From the NCBI GenBank assembly GCA_023151185.1, contig JAKLJL010000005.1, positions 1 to 64,000 of the forward strand: a stretch of 64,000 bases of DNA, written 5' to 3'. This DNA is from Bacteroidota bacterium (lineage in GTDB: Bacteria > Bacteroidota > JABWAT01). The notes under the pieces were generated by a model, which ran no database searches, was not told the DNA's origin, and worked only from the letters and a program-made list of their open reading frames with translations. Positions 35,398 through 44,718 of the stretch are shown piece after piece. The position numbers were made by a program, and so were the translations under genes. Numbering within the stretch: the stretch's first letter is position 1; each line of letters opens with the position of its first letter.

Positions 35398-36744
35398 TCA
35401 GCGGATGGTGACGTAATCTTCTGGGTTCAGGCTGCCGATGTAAAACTCGAGCACCTTTTTCTGGAATTCCAGTTGGAATTTGCTGGTTGCCAGATTACTG
35501 GCAGCCGAAATGAAATCTTTGGTGGCACTGGCCAGTTCCAGATAACTTCCGGCTCCGACATTGTATCTTTCCTGGGCAGTTTCTTTAAGCAGTCCGGCAG
35601 CTTTGTATTGTGCTTCTGAGGCTTCATAGGCTTTTTTGTAGGATTTGTAATCCAGCCAGGCCTGCTTAACTCCGATCTGAATTGTCTTTTCGAGTTTTTC
35701 CAGGTCATATTGTGCGTTTGACAGGCTCACATTGGCTTGTTCGACCATATAATTGGTTTGGAACCGGTCGAAAAGCGGAATCGAAAGCGTTAGACCAACA
35801 CTGTAAGCTCTTTGATCCTGAAGCTGTTTGGAAACCTCAATATCCAGAGAACTGGGTGAGGTCCCGTTCGCACCCCAATTCCAGGAAAGGTCCAGAGACG
35901 GGCCATAACCGGACCATGCCTGCCAGACTGCATTCTCTCTGGATTTGATTCCGACTTTGGCAGCCTGAAAGTCAGGGCGTTGATTCAGTGCGGTAGAAAG
36001 AAGTCCTGCCAGGGAGTTAAACTGATCGTCGTTTTTCATTCCCTCAAGCTGCGGAGTTTCTATATCATATTCCTGGATTGGATCAAGTGCAAGCAGGGCA
36101 ACCAGATCACTTTTTGCAAGATCAAAATTCTTCTGTGCATTGATGAGATTCAGCTCGGCGTTTGATTTTGCATATTGCTGGTTGTACAGGTCAACCATCG
36201 GCCGGGATCCGAGGCGGGTCATTTCCTGAATTTTCTTCAGTTGTTCCTCCTGAAAGGAAAGGTCCTCTTTCGCTATTTTTAACAGTTCCTGACGTTGAAG
36301 GACTAAAAGGAAATTGCTGGTTACGTCCAAAACAGTTGTCTGAACATTCCGGCCCAGTTGCAGCTTGGCTGATTCAAGGTTGTATTCTGCATTTTCAAAA
36401 CCTTTCCAGTCACTCAGGCTGTTGAAAAGATTCAGATTTGAACTGAGTCCCCACCGGTAACTTCTGGTTTCCTGATCCTGAACCGGAAGTGTTGAAGCAA
36501 TAAACTGGGACCCATTTGAGTAAGTTGCACCCACAGAAGCACCAAGTGACGGCAGAAATGCGCCTACAGACCGCAAATAATCGGCTTTGGCTAGACTTAC
36601 ATTCTGCTTAATTTTCTGGAGATCCGGGTTTTTGTCAACAGCAAGCTGAACGGCCTGATGAAGGCTGATTTTGGTAGGTGCGGTTTGGGCTCCTGCAAGT
36701 CCGGCTATCAGCAGGAAAAGGGAAAGAAAAGCGGTAGATTTCAT
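35398..36744 (-). CDS. TolC-type outer membrane efflux protein
   Basis: 448 residues. A signal peptide (MKSTAFLSLFLLIAGLAGAQ) and two OEP repeats with TolC helical pattern (ISLHQAVQLAVDKNPDLQKIKQ at the start). First gene of a five-gene operon: TolC, fusion protein, ATPase, two permeases. No convincing promoter was found in the 190 bases upstream. Confidence 0.92.
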   Translation of the reverse strand: MKSTAFLSLFLLIAGLAGAQTAPTKISLHQAVQLAVDKNPDLQKIKQNVSLAKADYLRSVGAFLPSLGASVGATYSNGSQFIASTLPVQDQETRSYRWGLSSNLNLFNSLSDWKGFENAEYNLESAKLQLGRNVQTTVLDVTSNFLLVLQRQELLKIAKEDLSFQEEQLKKIQEMTRLGSRPMVDLYNQQYAKSNAELNLINAQKNFDLAKSDLVALLALDPIQEYDIETPQLEGMKNDDQFNSLAGLLSTALNQRPDFQAAKVGIKSRENAVWQAWSGYGPSLDLSWNWGANGTSPSSLDIEVSKQLQDQRAYSVGLTLSIPLFDRFQTNYMVEQANVSLSNAQYDLEKLEKTIQIGVKQAWLDYKSYKKAYEASEAQYKAAGLLKETAQERYNVGAGSYLELASATKDFISAASNLATSKFQLEFQKKVLEFYIGSLNPEDYVTIR

Positions 36745-36908
36745 GGAGTCAGATCCTGATGCTTTTAAGTGATAGAATAAAACAGTTGGCTTTAACGGAG
36801 ACAGAAACTGAAAGTTTCATTCCTGAGTAAAATCGGACAACGATCGGATATCTACAACAAACCCGGAAAGAAAACCGTTTGCAACTCACCGATTTTTTTT
36901 TCATTTTT

Positions 36909-36916
36909 TAAGTTTA
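36909..36916 (+). promoter_or_regulatory. Possible minus-7 element of fabI
   Basis: TAAGTTTA, 7/8 of TAnnTTTG, 20 bases before the fabI ATG. No TTG is at the right distance, so support is weak. Confidence 0.3.
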
Positions 36917-36935
36917 CAGTAAAACAGGAGAACAC

Positions 36936-37766
36936 ATGTCCACATCATACGGACTGCTTAAGGGGAAAAAGGGAATTGTTTTCGGTCCGCTGAATGAAGA
37001 AAGCATCGGCTGGAAAATTGCTGAATCCATTTACAGGGAAGGCGGTAAACTGGCCATATCCAATATTGCAACTGCCCTCAAGTTGGGAAATACGGCTGCA
37101 CTTGCCGAAAAATGCGGCAACGCACCGCTGCTTATTGCAGATGCGACCAATGATGAAGAGCTTAAAAAATTATACACCGACTTAAAATCTCAGTTCGGAA
37201 AGATTGACTTTCTTGTTCATTCGGTGGGAATGAGTGTAAATATCCGTAAAAATATTCCCTACGAAGAAACCAATTACGGGTTTTATTCAAAGGCACTTGA
37301 AGTTTCTGCAATTTCACTGCATAAAGTTGTCAGGTATGCACTTGAAGCTGATATTCTGAATCCCGGGGCCAGTGTGGTTTCCCTGACTTACATCGGGGCA
37401 CAACGGATTTTTTCAAAATATAATGACATGAATGATGCCAAAGCACTTCTTGAATCAATTGCGAGAAATTTTGGCAGCCGGTTGGGCGAGCAGGGCATCC
37501 GGATCAATACGGTTTCCCAATCACCAACCCGGACTTCAGCGGGATCGGGAATTGCCGGGTTCGACGGAATGTATGAATTTGCCAATATGGTTGCACCATT
37601 GGGAAATGCGACCGCCGAAGAATGTGCAGATTATGTTGTTACTCTGCTTTCTGACCTCACGAAAAAGGTAACCATGCAGAATCTGTTCCATGACGGAGGG
37701 TTCTCAACGATGGGGATTTCGGATAAACTTTTCGAAGTTCTTGAAAAATCGATGAAAAGAGAATAA
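36936..37766 (+). CDS. fabI: Enoyl-[acyl-carrier-protein] reductase FabI
   Basis: 276 residues of the SDR fold with the FabI active site: Tyr152 (LTYIGA) and Tyr162-x6-Lys169 (KYNDMNDAK), plus the N-terminal cofactor loop GPLNEESIGW. It reduces the enoyl-ACP double bond in the last step of each fatty-acid elongation round. CAGGAG lies just before the ATG. Monocistronic, with a strong terminator behind. Confidence 0.95.
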   Translation: MSTSYGLLKGKKGIVFGPLNEESIGWKIAESIYREGGKLAISNIATALKLGNTAALAEKCGNAPLLIADATNDEELKKLYTDLKSQFGKIDFLVHSVGMSVNIRKNIPYEETNYGFYSKALEVSAISLHKVVRYALEADILNPGASVVSLTYIGAQRIFSKYNDMNDAKALLESIARNFGSRLGEQGIRINTVSQSPTRTSAGSGIAGFDGMYEFANMVAPLGNATAEECADYVVTLLSDLTKKVTMQNLFHDGGFSTMGISDKLFEVLEKSMKRE

Positions 37767-37799
37767 AAAAAAGGCCGTTCACTGAACGGCCTTTTTTTT
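37765..37799. terminator. Bidirectional terminator between fabI and the RND operon
   Basis: AAGGCCGTTC pairs with GAACGGCCTT over a 3-base loop, with A runs before and T runs after; it serves both converging transcripts. Confidence 0.9.
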
Positions 37800-37804
37800 G
37801 GTTT

Positions 37805-40800
37805 CTATTCCTGCCCGGATTCGGAAATCCCTTTTTCCGGCTCTTCCTCAATCACATAGTTCTGCCGGCCGATTTTCTTTCCAAACCAGATTGAAAAATC
37901 ATCCAGCAACGAATAAACCACCGGCACAACCAGCAGGGTCAGCATGGTTGAGGTGATCAATCCGCCAATAATAGCCTGCCCCAGAGGTGCCCTGCCTTCT
38001 GATCCCTCACTTACCGCAAGTGCGACTGGCAGCATTCCGAAAATCATCGCCAGTGTGGTCATCATAATCGGGCGCAGCCTGATTGGTCCGGCTTTCAGAA
38101 GAGCTTCGGTCCGTGAATATCCTTCATGTCTCAATTGATTGGTAAAATCAATCAGCAGAATGGCATTTTTGGTTACCAGCCCGAACAGCATGATAATTCC
38201 GATCATTGACATGATGGAAATTGTACTGTTAAAGGCAAGCAGTCCCAGGAACGCACCAATCAGAGAAAGCGGAAGCGAAATCATAATTGACACCGGCTGG
38301 ATAAAGCTCTCGAACTGGGATGCCAGAATCAAATAAACAAATACGATGGCAAGAACCAGAGCGATGAGCATGTTTCCGAATGATTCCTTCATCATTTCAG
38401 CCATACCGATGGAGCCGACAAAATAACCAGGCGGGATTTCACCGGCGGCCTTCATACTGTCAATTTTGGCTTTCAGAAATCCGTCTGCCTTCCCCAGATA
38501 TGTCCCTGCAAGGTTGGCAGAAACCAGCACCTGGCGCTGGCGGTCATACCTGGTAATTTTTGAAGGACCGTAACCTTCCCGGATTTCGGCAACAGTAGAC
38601 AGGGGAATAAACATATCCTGACCCTGGGCATTTTTGTTTTTTGATTTGATCATGACCTGAGATAGTTCATGATAATTTTTCCGGTCTTCCGGACGAAGCT
38701 GCAGGCGGACTTCATACTGCTGGTCTCCTTCCTGAAAGTCTGAAACCTTAACGCCGTCGACCATTTGCTGGATGGACTGGGCAACTGCAGCAACATCCAC
38801 ACCGGCATTGGCTGCGGCATCGCGTTTCAGGTAAATCTGAATTTCAGGTTTATTCGGTTCATAACTGGTTTCCAGGTCCACAAGTCCGGGAGCATTTTTG
38901 AACTGCTCCATGACCTTGTCGCCAAGTTTCTGGGAAACCTGGATGTCGGGACCCTGAATCGAAATCTGCATCATTTTCTGGGGAGGTCCAACGTTTGACG
39001 GGAGCCCGAACCAAAGGGCAACCCCAGAAATATCCCTGATTTCATTTCTCATTTTGTAAATGAGGTTAAAGACATCAATATTCCGTTCTGCCTTGGGTTT
39101 AAGTAAAACCAATACCGAAGCCACATTAACTGGCTGGTTGGATCCGCCGATTGTGGTATAAATATTTTGCACTTCAGGATACTCGCGGAGTTTTGCTTCG
39201 AGTTCAACCGTTTTGGCAATTGTTTCCTGTATGCTGGTTCCCGGAGGGGCTTTGATGGTCACAGTAAATTTGCCCTGATCCTGATTCGGCATAAACTCTG
39301 AGTTTACAAAAAAAGCGGAGGCGATGCCCAGAATAAATGCCACAGTTGCCACAATCATCGTTAAAATTTTATGATTCAGGGCCCAGAGAAGGGTTGCCTT
39401 ATATTTAACGTTCAGCCAATCGAATACCACATTGAAATAGTAATTGAATTTCCAGTACCATTTTGAGTCTTTGGTCAGGTGAACTTCCTTACCGAGCAGC
39501 CTTGACGACAACATGGGGGTAAGGGTAAAAGCAACAAACAGAGAAACCAGCACAGCAACAGAAACCGTTATCCCGAAGGGGAAGAAAAACCGTCCGACGA
39601 TACCTTCCATGGTGGCTACCGGGAAGAAAACAGCTACGAGTGAAAACGTTGTAGCCATTACTGCCAGAGCAATTTCCTTCGAGGCGCTGATGGCTGCTTT
39701 AACCCGACCTTCGCCGTGATCAAGGTGCCGGTAAATATTTTCAATCACCACAATTGCATCATCAATCAAAATTCCGACGGCGAGTGAGAGAGCCAGCAGG
39801 GTCATGAAATTCAGCGAAAATCCAAACAGGTTCATAAAACCAAAAGAGGCAATGATCGAGGTTGGGATGGCCAGTGCAGAAATCAGGGTCGAAGCCCCGT
39901 TCGAAAGAAAGAAGAAAATAATGACCACTGCCAGAATCCCGCCGACCACGATATCTTCTTCTACGGCATGAACTGAATTTTTGATGTATTTTGATGTATC
40001 CTCAACCAAATCAATTTTGACCCCGTCACGAACCAGGGCATCCTGAATCTGAGCCAGAATTTTGGTGACTTCGGTGGCAGCTTCAACCGTGTTGGCATCC
40101 GATTGTTTGATAATGTTGATTCCGATTGCCGCTTTTCCGTTATAGGCAGAATACGTTCTCTTTTCAACGCTGCCATCTTCAACTTCGGCAACATCACCCA
40201 GTCTCACAACCCGGGTCCCGATGTTTTTAATTACTAATTGCTTCATCTCTTCGGGGGTCGCAAACCGGCCGGCAGTTCGTACAAGAAGTTCTCTTTGCCC
40301 TTCATTGATCCGGCCGCCGGGGAATTCCATGTTGCCAGCCTGAACTTTCAGCGCAACATCCTGCATTGATAAACCGAATCCGTTAAGTTTGGTCAGATCC
40401 ACTTTTATATTAATCTGCCGGGCACTCCCCCCTAAAAGATCAACCTGCCCCACCCCTTTGGCGGTTTCAAAGCGAGGTTTAACTATTCTTTTTACATATT
40501 CGGTCAAAGCCTGCTGGTCAAGAACATCAGAGGATACCACCATGCTCACGATCGGGGCCGCACCCAGATCAACCCGGAGAACTACGGGATCTTCGACATC
40601 TTTCGGTAATTTGTTTTTAACCAATGCAACCTTTTCCCTGACGTCCTGCGAAGCCGTCACTGATTCAACTTCAAGTTCAAACTGAATCACGATCTGGGAA
40701 ACACCTTCCTGTGAGGTGGAGGTGATGTGCCGGATTCCCGAAATGGAGTTGACAGATTCTTCGATGATGGCGGTTACCTGGGTTTCGACCTGTTCCGGCC

Positions 40801-40963
40801 CGGCACCGGGATAAACCGTTGTTACGACCACAATCGGGAAGTCGACTTTCGGGAACAGTTCCATTTTCATTTTGGAAATTCCCAGAAGCCCGACAACCAC
40901 CAGGGCCAATGTGACCATCGTAATAAATACGGGTCGTTTTATTGATAATTCGGCTAAGTTCAT
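37805..40963 (-). CDS. RND efflux transporter (HAE1/AcrB family)
   Basis: 1052 residues, the usual length of AcrB. Twelve membrane helices in two halves with two large periplasmic loops each. Helix 4 carries the proton-relay aspartate pair in LAVGILIDDAIVVIENIYRHL. It exports hydrophobic compounds using the proton gradient, together with the fusion protein and TolC encoded upstream. Last gene of the tetR-tolC-mfp-rnd operon. The C-terminus is acidic (VIEEEPEKGISESGQE). Confidence 0.95.
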   Translation of the reverse strand: MNLAELSIKRPVFITMVTLALVVVGLLGISKMKMELFPKVDFPIVVVTTVYPGAGPEQVETQVTAIIEESVNSISGIRHITSTSQEGVSQIVIQFELEVESVTASQDVREKVALVKNKLPKDVEDPVVLRVDLGAAPIVSMVVSSDVLDQQALTEYVKRIVKPRFETAKGVGQVDLLGGSARQINIKVDLTKLNGFGLSMQDVALKVQAGNMEFPGGRINEGQRELLVRTAGRFATPEEMKQLVIKNIGTRVVRLGDVAEVEDGSVEKRTYSAYNGKAAIGINIIKQSDANTVEAATEVTKILAQIQDALVRDGVKIDLVEDTSKYIKNSVHAVEEDIVVGGILAVVIIFFFLSNGASTLISALAIPTSIIASFGFMNLFGFSLNFMTLLALSLAVGILIDDAIVVIENIYRHLDHGEGRVKAAISASKEIALAVMATTFSLVAVFFPVATMEGIVGRFFFPFGITVSVAVLVSLFVAFTLTPMLSSRLLGKEVHLTKDSKWYWKFNYYFNVVFDWLNVKYKATLLWALNHKILTMIVATVAFILGIASAFFVNSEFMPNQDQGKFTVTIKAPPGTSIQETIAKTVELEAKLREYPEVQNIYTTIGGSNQPVNVASVLVLLKPKAERNIDVFNLIYKMRNEIRDISGVALWFGLPSNVGPPQKMMQISIQGPDIQVSQKLGDKVMEQFKNAPGLVDLETSYEPNKPEIQIYLKRDAAANAGVDVAAVAQSIQQMVDGVKVSDFQEGDQQYEVRLQLRPEDRKNYHELSQVMIKSKNKNAQGQDMFIPLSTVAEIREGYGPSKITRYDRQRQVLVSANLAGTYLGKADGFLKAKIDSMKAAGEIPPGYFVGSIGMAEMMKESFGNMLIALVLAIVFVYLILASQFESFIQPVSIMISLPLSLIGAFLGLLAFNSTISIMSMIGIIMLFGLVTKNAILLIDFTNQLRHEGYSRTEALLKAGPIRLRPIMMTTLAMIFGMLPVALAVSEGSEGRAPLGQAIIGGLITSTMLTLLVVPVVYSLLDDFSIWFGKKIGRQNYVIEEEPEKGISESGQE

Positions 40964-40988
40964 TTTTTAATCCTTAAAAAAGGTTCGG

Positions 40989-42029
40989 TCAGTTTTTTAC
41001 TGCAGGGCTGACTTTATCGCCGTCTTTCAGCAAAAGAGTTCCGGTCGTTACAACCAGATCGTCCGGCTTAATACCTGACAGAACGGTTACTTTTTCGGTG
41101 GTCCGGTAACCGGTTTTAATGTTGACAGAATAAACAGAGGAATCCGGTTTCATAATAAACACCGATGGTTTGCCAAGTTTGGCTCCTAAGGCAGAAACCG
41201 GAAGAATTAAGGCGGGTTCTGTAGTTTTGTGCAGAATATTCACGTTTACATACAAACCGCTGCTGAAGTTCTGGGTTGAATTCAGACGGATTTTAGCTTC
41301 GAACGTCCGGGTTGCCGGATCGGCAGACCGGGCGATCTCAGTGATTCTGCCGGATGTTTTTACCTCCGGATTGTCGGCGAGGCTAACCTGAACCTCTGTG
41401 CCTGTTTTAACTTTTGGCAGGTCAGTACTGGTCAGCGAAACAGAGGTTTTCAGTGATGAGATTTTTGAAACGGTGACCAATGAAGCGCCCGCCGTGACAA
41501 AGTCACCCTCATTAACAGAAACTGCTGTTACAGTTCCGTCGATCGGAGATTCAACCTGAACCATATTCTTGACATTGTCAAAATTGGCTTTTGCCACATC
41601 AAGCTGGGTTTTGGTTTGGTCCAATGCCTGTTGGGAAATGGCTCCGGCAGCCAGCAGATTTGCATTCCGCTCATACGTTTTCTGGGCAAGTTCAAAACTG
41701 GATCTTGCCTGCTCGAACTGAACCGAAGCAGTTGCCAGGTCGAACCGGATCAGCACGTCACCTTTTTTTACCTGCTGACCGATAGTAACCGGAATGGAGA
41801 CAACCGTTTCTGAAACTTTTGCCCGCAGAACAGTTTCTTCTTCACCCGAAAGGGAGCCGGAATAGGAAAGAACTTCGGTCAGTTCACCGGTAACGGGTTT
41901 TTCAACATCAACCCGTAATTCAGTATTTTTCTGTGGTGTAACCGTTTCAGATTGGCCTTTTTTACCGCATCCCCATAAGGTCAGACCAGAAATCAGAGCC
42001 GTAAGTAAAATGAGTGTCAGGTTTTTCAT
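40989..42029 (-). CDS. RND membrane fusion protein (AcrA family), lipoprotein
   Basis: 346 residues. The N-terminus MKNLTLILLTALISGLTLWGC has a lipobox ending at Cys21, so it is probably a lipoprotein. The lipoyl halves (VVSIPVTIGQQVKKGDVLIRF and VESPIDGTVTAVSVNEGDFV) flank a short hairpin; a beta-barrel follows. It lies 25 bases upstream of the RND gene. Confidence 0.93.
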   Translation of the reverse strand: MKNLTLILLTALISGLTLWGCGKKGQSETVTPQKNTELRVDVEKPVTGELTEVLSYSGSLSGEEETVLRAKVSETVVSIPVTIGQQVKKGDVLIRFDLATASVQFEQARSSFELAQKTYERNANLLAAGAISQQALDQTKTQLDVAKANFDNVKNMVQVESPIDGTVTAVSVNEGDFVTAGASLVTVSKISSLKTSVSLTSTDLPKVKTGTEVQVSLADNPEVKTSGRITEIARSADPATRTFEAKIRLNSTQNFSSGLYVNVNILHKTTEPALILPVSALGAKLGKPSVFIMKPDSSVYSVNIKTGYRTTEKVTVLSGIKPDDLVVTTGTLLLKDGDKVSPAVKN

Positions 42030-42054
42030 GTGTGTTTCTTTCAGTTAAAGGTGA

Positions 42055-43389
42055 TTATTCCATTCCGGTCAGGTTTTGCCATTCCGCTTTGGCAACCAGG
42101 TACTCATAAATTGCCTGAGCCTGGTTATTAAGTGTCTGATTCAAGGCCAGTTGGGCATCAAGGATTTCAAGCTGCAGGCCGACTCCGTTCTTAAACCGGA
42201 TCTCAGCAATTGACAGGGCTTTTTCGGCCTGGGTTACTGCCTTTGTCTGGGCTTCATAGCGTTCTCTCGATTCTTTCAGCTTTAAGGCAGACTGTTCAGA
42301 AGCAAGAACGAGGGCTTTTTGGATATCAGTGCGCTGAAGGTCAATTTTCCGGACATCCAGTTCTGCCTGCTGAACCTGATAATACGTCTGGAATCCAGAA
42401 AAAATCGGGACGGACAGGGTTAGTCCGACAGCTGCCGAATTAACCCAGTTATAACTATTAAATTTAAAATCATTTGCCTGGGTTTGCCGGCTGAGTGATC
42501 CGAATGCATAGAGACTTGGCCAGAAATTGGCTTCTTTGATCGCAACATTCAGCTCAAGCAGGTTTTTTTGGATTTCAAGCTGTTTTAAGGCAGGGTTGTT
42601 CTGGGTTACAAAATCAGACCCTCTTAAAATCTCACTTTCCGGAATAATCTCCAGTCTGAATTCATCCGACGGGAATAGATCCTGATTACTTCCGGTAATA
42701 TTTTTCAGATTCAGAAGAGCTAACTTCAATCCGTTCTGGGCCTGAGTTACCTGGGGTCTGATGTTGGATAACTGAACACTCATTCTCAGTTCATCAAATT
42801 CACTGGCAACCCCTTCCTTATACATAGCCTGAACGTTTTTATAATTGGCCTCAGTAAGAGCCAGCATTTTTTCAGCCACTTCGGAGTATTTTTTTGCCAG
42901 AAGAACTGAGTAATATGCTTTCTTAACATCCAGGATAGTTTTCAGCTTTGAACTTCTAACCCCTTCGGCACTGTAGTTCTGATAGACCTCGGCAACTTCG
43001 AGTGCGGTTCCGACGGTTCTGGAAAATAAAGGCTGATTCAGGGAAACAGAACCGACAAAGGTATTGTCTGAGCCGATTTCGATCGGATTTGTTTTTCCGC
43101 TTGACGGGTTTGAGAAATCCGGTAAATAAAAAACAGGTTTCTTCAGATTCCGGGTATATTGAACAGAACCGGTAATGGAGGGCATTGCCAGGCCGTAAGC
43201 TTCACTGATCTGGTAATCAGCCTTTTCCAGATCAGACTCAGCCAGTTTGTAGGCATTGTTATTGTTCAGGGCAAGGTCAATGGCTTCACTCAGGGTCACC
43301 TTTTTAGGTGTCTGAGCCTGTGTTGAAGAAATCCCGGCAATAATCAGGACCGGCAGAATGCCGGCGGCCAGGATTCGGTTAAACATCAT
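42055..43389 (-). CDS. TolC-type outer membrane efflux protein (RND-linked)
   Basis: 444 residues. A signal peptide (ending SSTQAQ) and two OEP repeats, beginning VTLSEAIDLALNNNNAYKLAESDLEKA. It provides the outer-membrane channel for the RND pump encoded downstream. It is 12 bases after tetR and 25 bases before the fusion protein gene. Confidence 0.92.
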   Translation of the reverse strand: MMFNRILAAGILPVLIIAGISSTQAQTPKKVTLSEAIDLALNNNNAYKLAESDLEKADYQISEAYGLAMPSITGSVQYTRNLKKPVFYLPDFSNPSSGKTNPIEIGSDNTFVGSVSLNQPLFSRTVGTALEVAEVYQNYSAEGVRSSKLKTILDVKKAYYSVLLAKKYSEVAEKMLALTEANYKNVQAMYKEGVASEFDELRMSVQLSNIRPQVTQAQNGLKLALLNLKNITGSNQDLFPSDEFRLEIIPESEILRGSDFVTQNNPALKQLEIQKNLLELNVAIKEANFWPSLYAFGSLSRQTQANDFKFNSYNWVNSAAVGLTLSVPIFSGFQTYYQVQQAELDVRKIDLQRTDIQKALVLASEQSALKLKESRERYEAQTKAVTQAEKALSIAEIRFKNGVGLQLEILDAQLALNQTLNNQAQAIYEYLVAKAEWQNLTGME

Positions 43390-43401
43390 AGGGATAGTCT
43401 C

Positions 43402-44004
43402 CTATTTTTTTTGAGTGGGTTTAATTCCGTTCAGCAGGACGCTTGCAAACAGCTTGCTGTTTGCTTCTGCAACATCGAGATCCGGTTTGGTAAAACCGTC
43501 GATGCAGCTTTTCCGGTAAACTGAGTACTGCATTCCCCAGAAATACGTCATCATCATCGCAGACAGTTTCAATGGATCCATTTGGGTAAATTCCCCGGTC
43601 GTCATCCCGCCGACAAAGACCGAGGCCAGAATTTCTGCTTCCTTTTGCCCGAACCGCATGATGACAGTATGATAATGATCACCAAGTTCTTTCCAGAGAT
43701 GAAACGGCAGGTTGGACTGGTGATACCGTCTGATCCGGTCGAATTTGACAGTCAGATAGGCGAATAATTTATCCTCTGCAGCTTTGTGTTTTTTCAGTTC
43801 TGCCAGCAGTTCGGTTTCCATATCCTCAATTTCAAAGGTGATCACTTCATTAAAAAGATCTTCCTTGCTGGAGAAATAATGGTAAATTGAGGCTTTTCCC
43901 ATGTTACTTTTTTTGGCAACATCCTCCATTGAGGTAGAGGCATAACCCTGCTCAAGAAAGACGGATCTGGCAGAAAGGGTTAATTGTCTTTTTTTATCGT
44001 CCAT
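43402..44004 (-). CDS. TetR family repressor of the RND operon
   Basis: 200 residues. A TetR helix-turn-helix at the N-terminus (about 8-55: LSARSVFLEQGYASTSMEDV...MGKASIYHYFSSKEDLF), then a helical ligand domain. It probably represses its own operon, which includes the TolC, fusion protein and RND pump, until a pump substrate binds. TTCGAA-centred sites lie between its promoter and start. Confidence 0.92.
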   Translation of the reverse strand: MDDKKRQLTLSARSVFLEQGYASTSMEDVAKKSNMGKASIYHYFSSKEDLFNEVITFEIEDMETELLAELKKHKAAEDKLFAYLTVKFDRIRRYHQSNLPFHLWKELGDHYHTVIMRFGQKEAEILASVFVGGMTTGEFTQMDPLKLSAMMMTYFWGMQYSVYRKSCIDGFTKPDLDVAEANSKLFASVLLNGIKPTQKK

Positions 44005-44025
44005 TAGTTTCGACTGAAATTTAAA

Positions 44026-44095
44026 AATATTCGAACATTTTACGGCTGCAATTCAAACTTGTTGCAAAGTTACCGGATGTTTTTTATAGAAAAAA
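44026..44095 (-). promoter_or_regulatory. tetR operon promoter and candidate operator
   Basis: Minus strand: TTT (44095-44093), 20 bases, TAACTTTG (44072-44065), predicted start near 44059. ATATTCGAACA at 44027-44037 lies between that start and the ATG, in the usual place for an autorepressor site. The same sequence recurs inverted at 44157-44168 (TGTTCGAATAT) and again as TATTCGAAC near 44179-44187. Confidence 0.55.
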
Positions 44096-44231
44096 ATACA
44101 AAATGCAGATTAATGTACTGAATTGTGTGAAAAATTGTCAGAAAAGTTAAGGAAGTGTGTTCGAATATATTTGTGTTTTATTCGAACCTGAACAAAGGCG
44201 GGAATTAATAATCGTGAAGAAAAGTTCCGGA

Positions 44232-44714
44232 TTAGCGGGAAAGCCAGGAAATCAGGTTCCGGTTGCAGGTTTCCAGAATCTGGTGAACCAAATGAAAGCC
44301 GTCAACCCCGCCGTAATACGGATCGGGGACTTCTTCGGCATTTTTTACATCGCAGGGTTCCGGGCCGGATTCCCATTGGCGCATCAGGAAAACCTTTGCT
44401 TTTTCTTCGGGGGTGGCGGCTTCTCTGAGAACATGGGTATAATTACCGCGGTCCATACAGACAATGATGTCAAAATCAGCAAAATCAGTTCTTGAAAATT
44501 GCCGGGCACGATGATTAAGGGTGACGCCGTATGAGGCTGCAACTGAAGCGGAAGTTGTGTGGGGTTTTTCACCAATATGATAGCCGGCTGTCCCTGCACT
44601 GTCAGACTGGAGTGCGCCGGTCAGTTTCAGATTCCGGATCTGGTGGTTGAAAACCCCCTCAGCAACCGGCGACCGGCAGATATTTCCCAAACACACAAAA
44701 AGCACTTTTTTCAT
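44232..44714 (-). CDS. Low-molecular-weight protein tyrosine phosphatase
   Basis: 160 residues. The P-loop is Cys8-x5-Arg14-Ser15 (CLGNICRS), with the general acid Asp131 in VPDPYYG. It dephosphorylates tyrosine-phosphorylated proteins or acts in capsule control or, in some relatives, as an arsenate reductase, but the P-loop and DP motif favour the phosphatase. It is 4 bases after the TPR-like gene and ends the lptE-TPR-phosphatase run. Confidence 0.93.
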   Translation of the reverse strand: MKKVLFVCLGNICRSPVAEGVFNHQIRNLKLTGALQSDSAGTAGYHIGEKPHTTSASVAASYGVTLNHRARQFSRTDFADFDIIVCMDRGNYTHVLREAATPEEKAKVFLMRQWESGPEPCDVKNAEEVPDPYYGGVDGFHLVHQILETCNRNLISWLSR

Positions 44715-44718
44715 GAGC

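Noticed and set aside
34566-35411. 281-codon plus-strand frame opposite the MacA-type gene
   Set aside because: Antisense to a well-supported fusion protein gene; the translation is a phase effect of its codon bias with no domain.
44166-44173. Plus-strand TATATTTG as a firm promoter upstream of the tetR region
   Set aside because: There is no TTG at the right distance and it would run antisense to the phosphatase gene, so it is mentioned only within the TetR operator finding.
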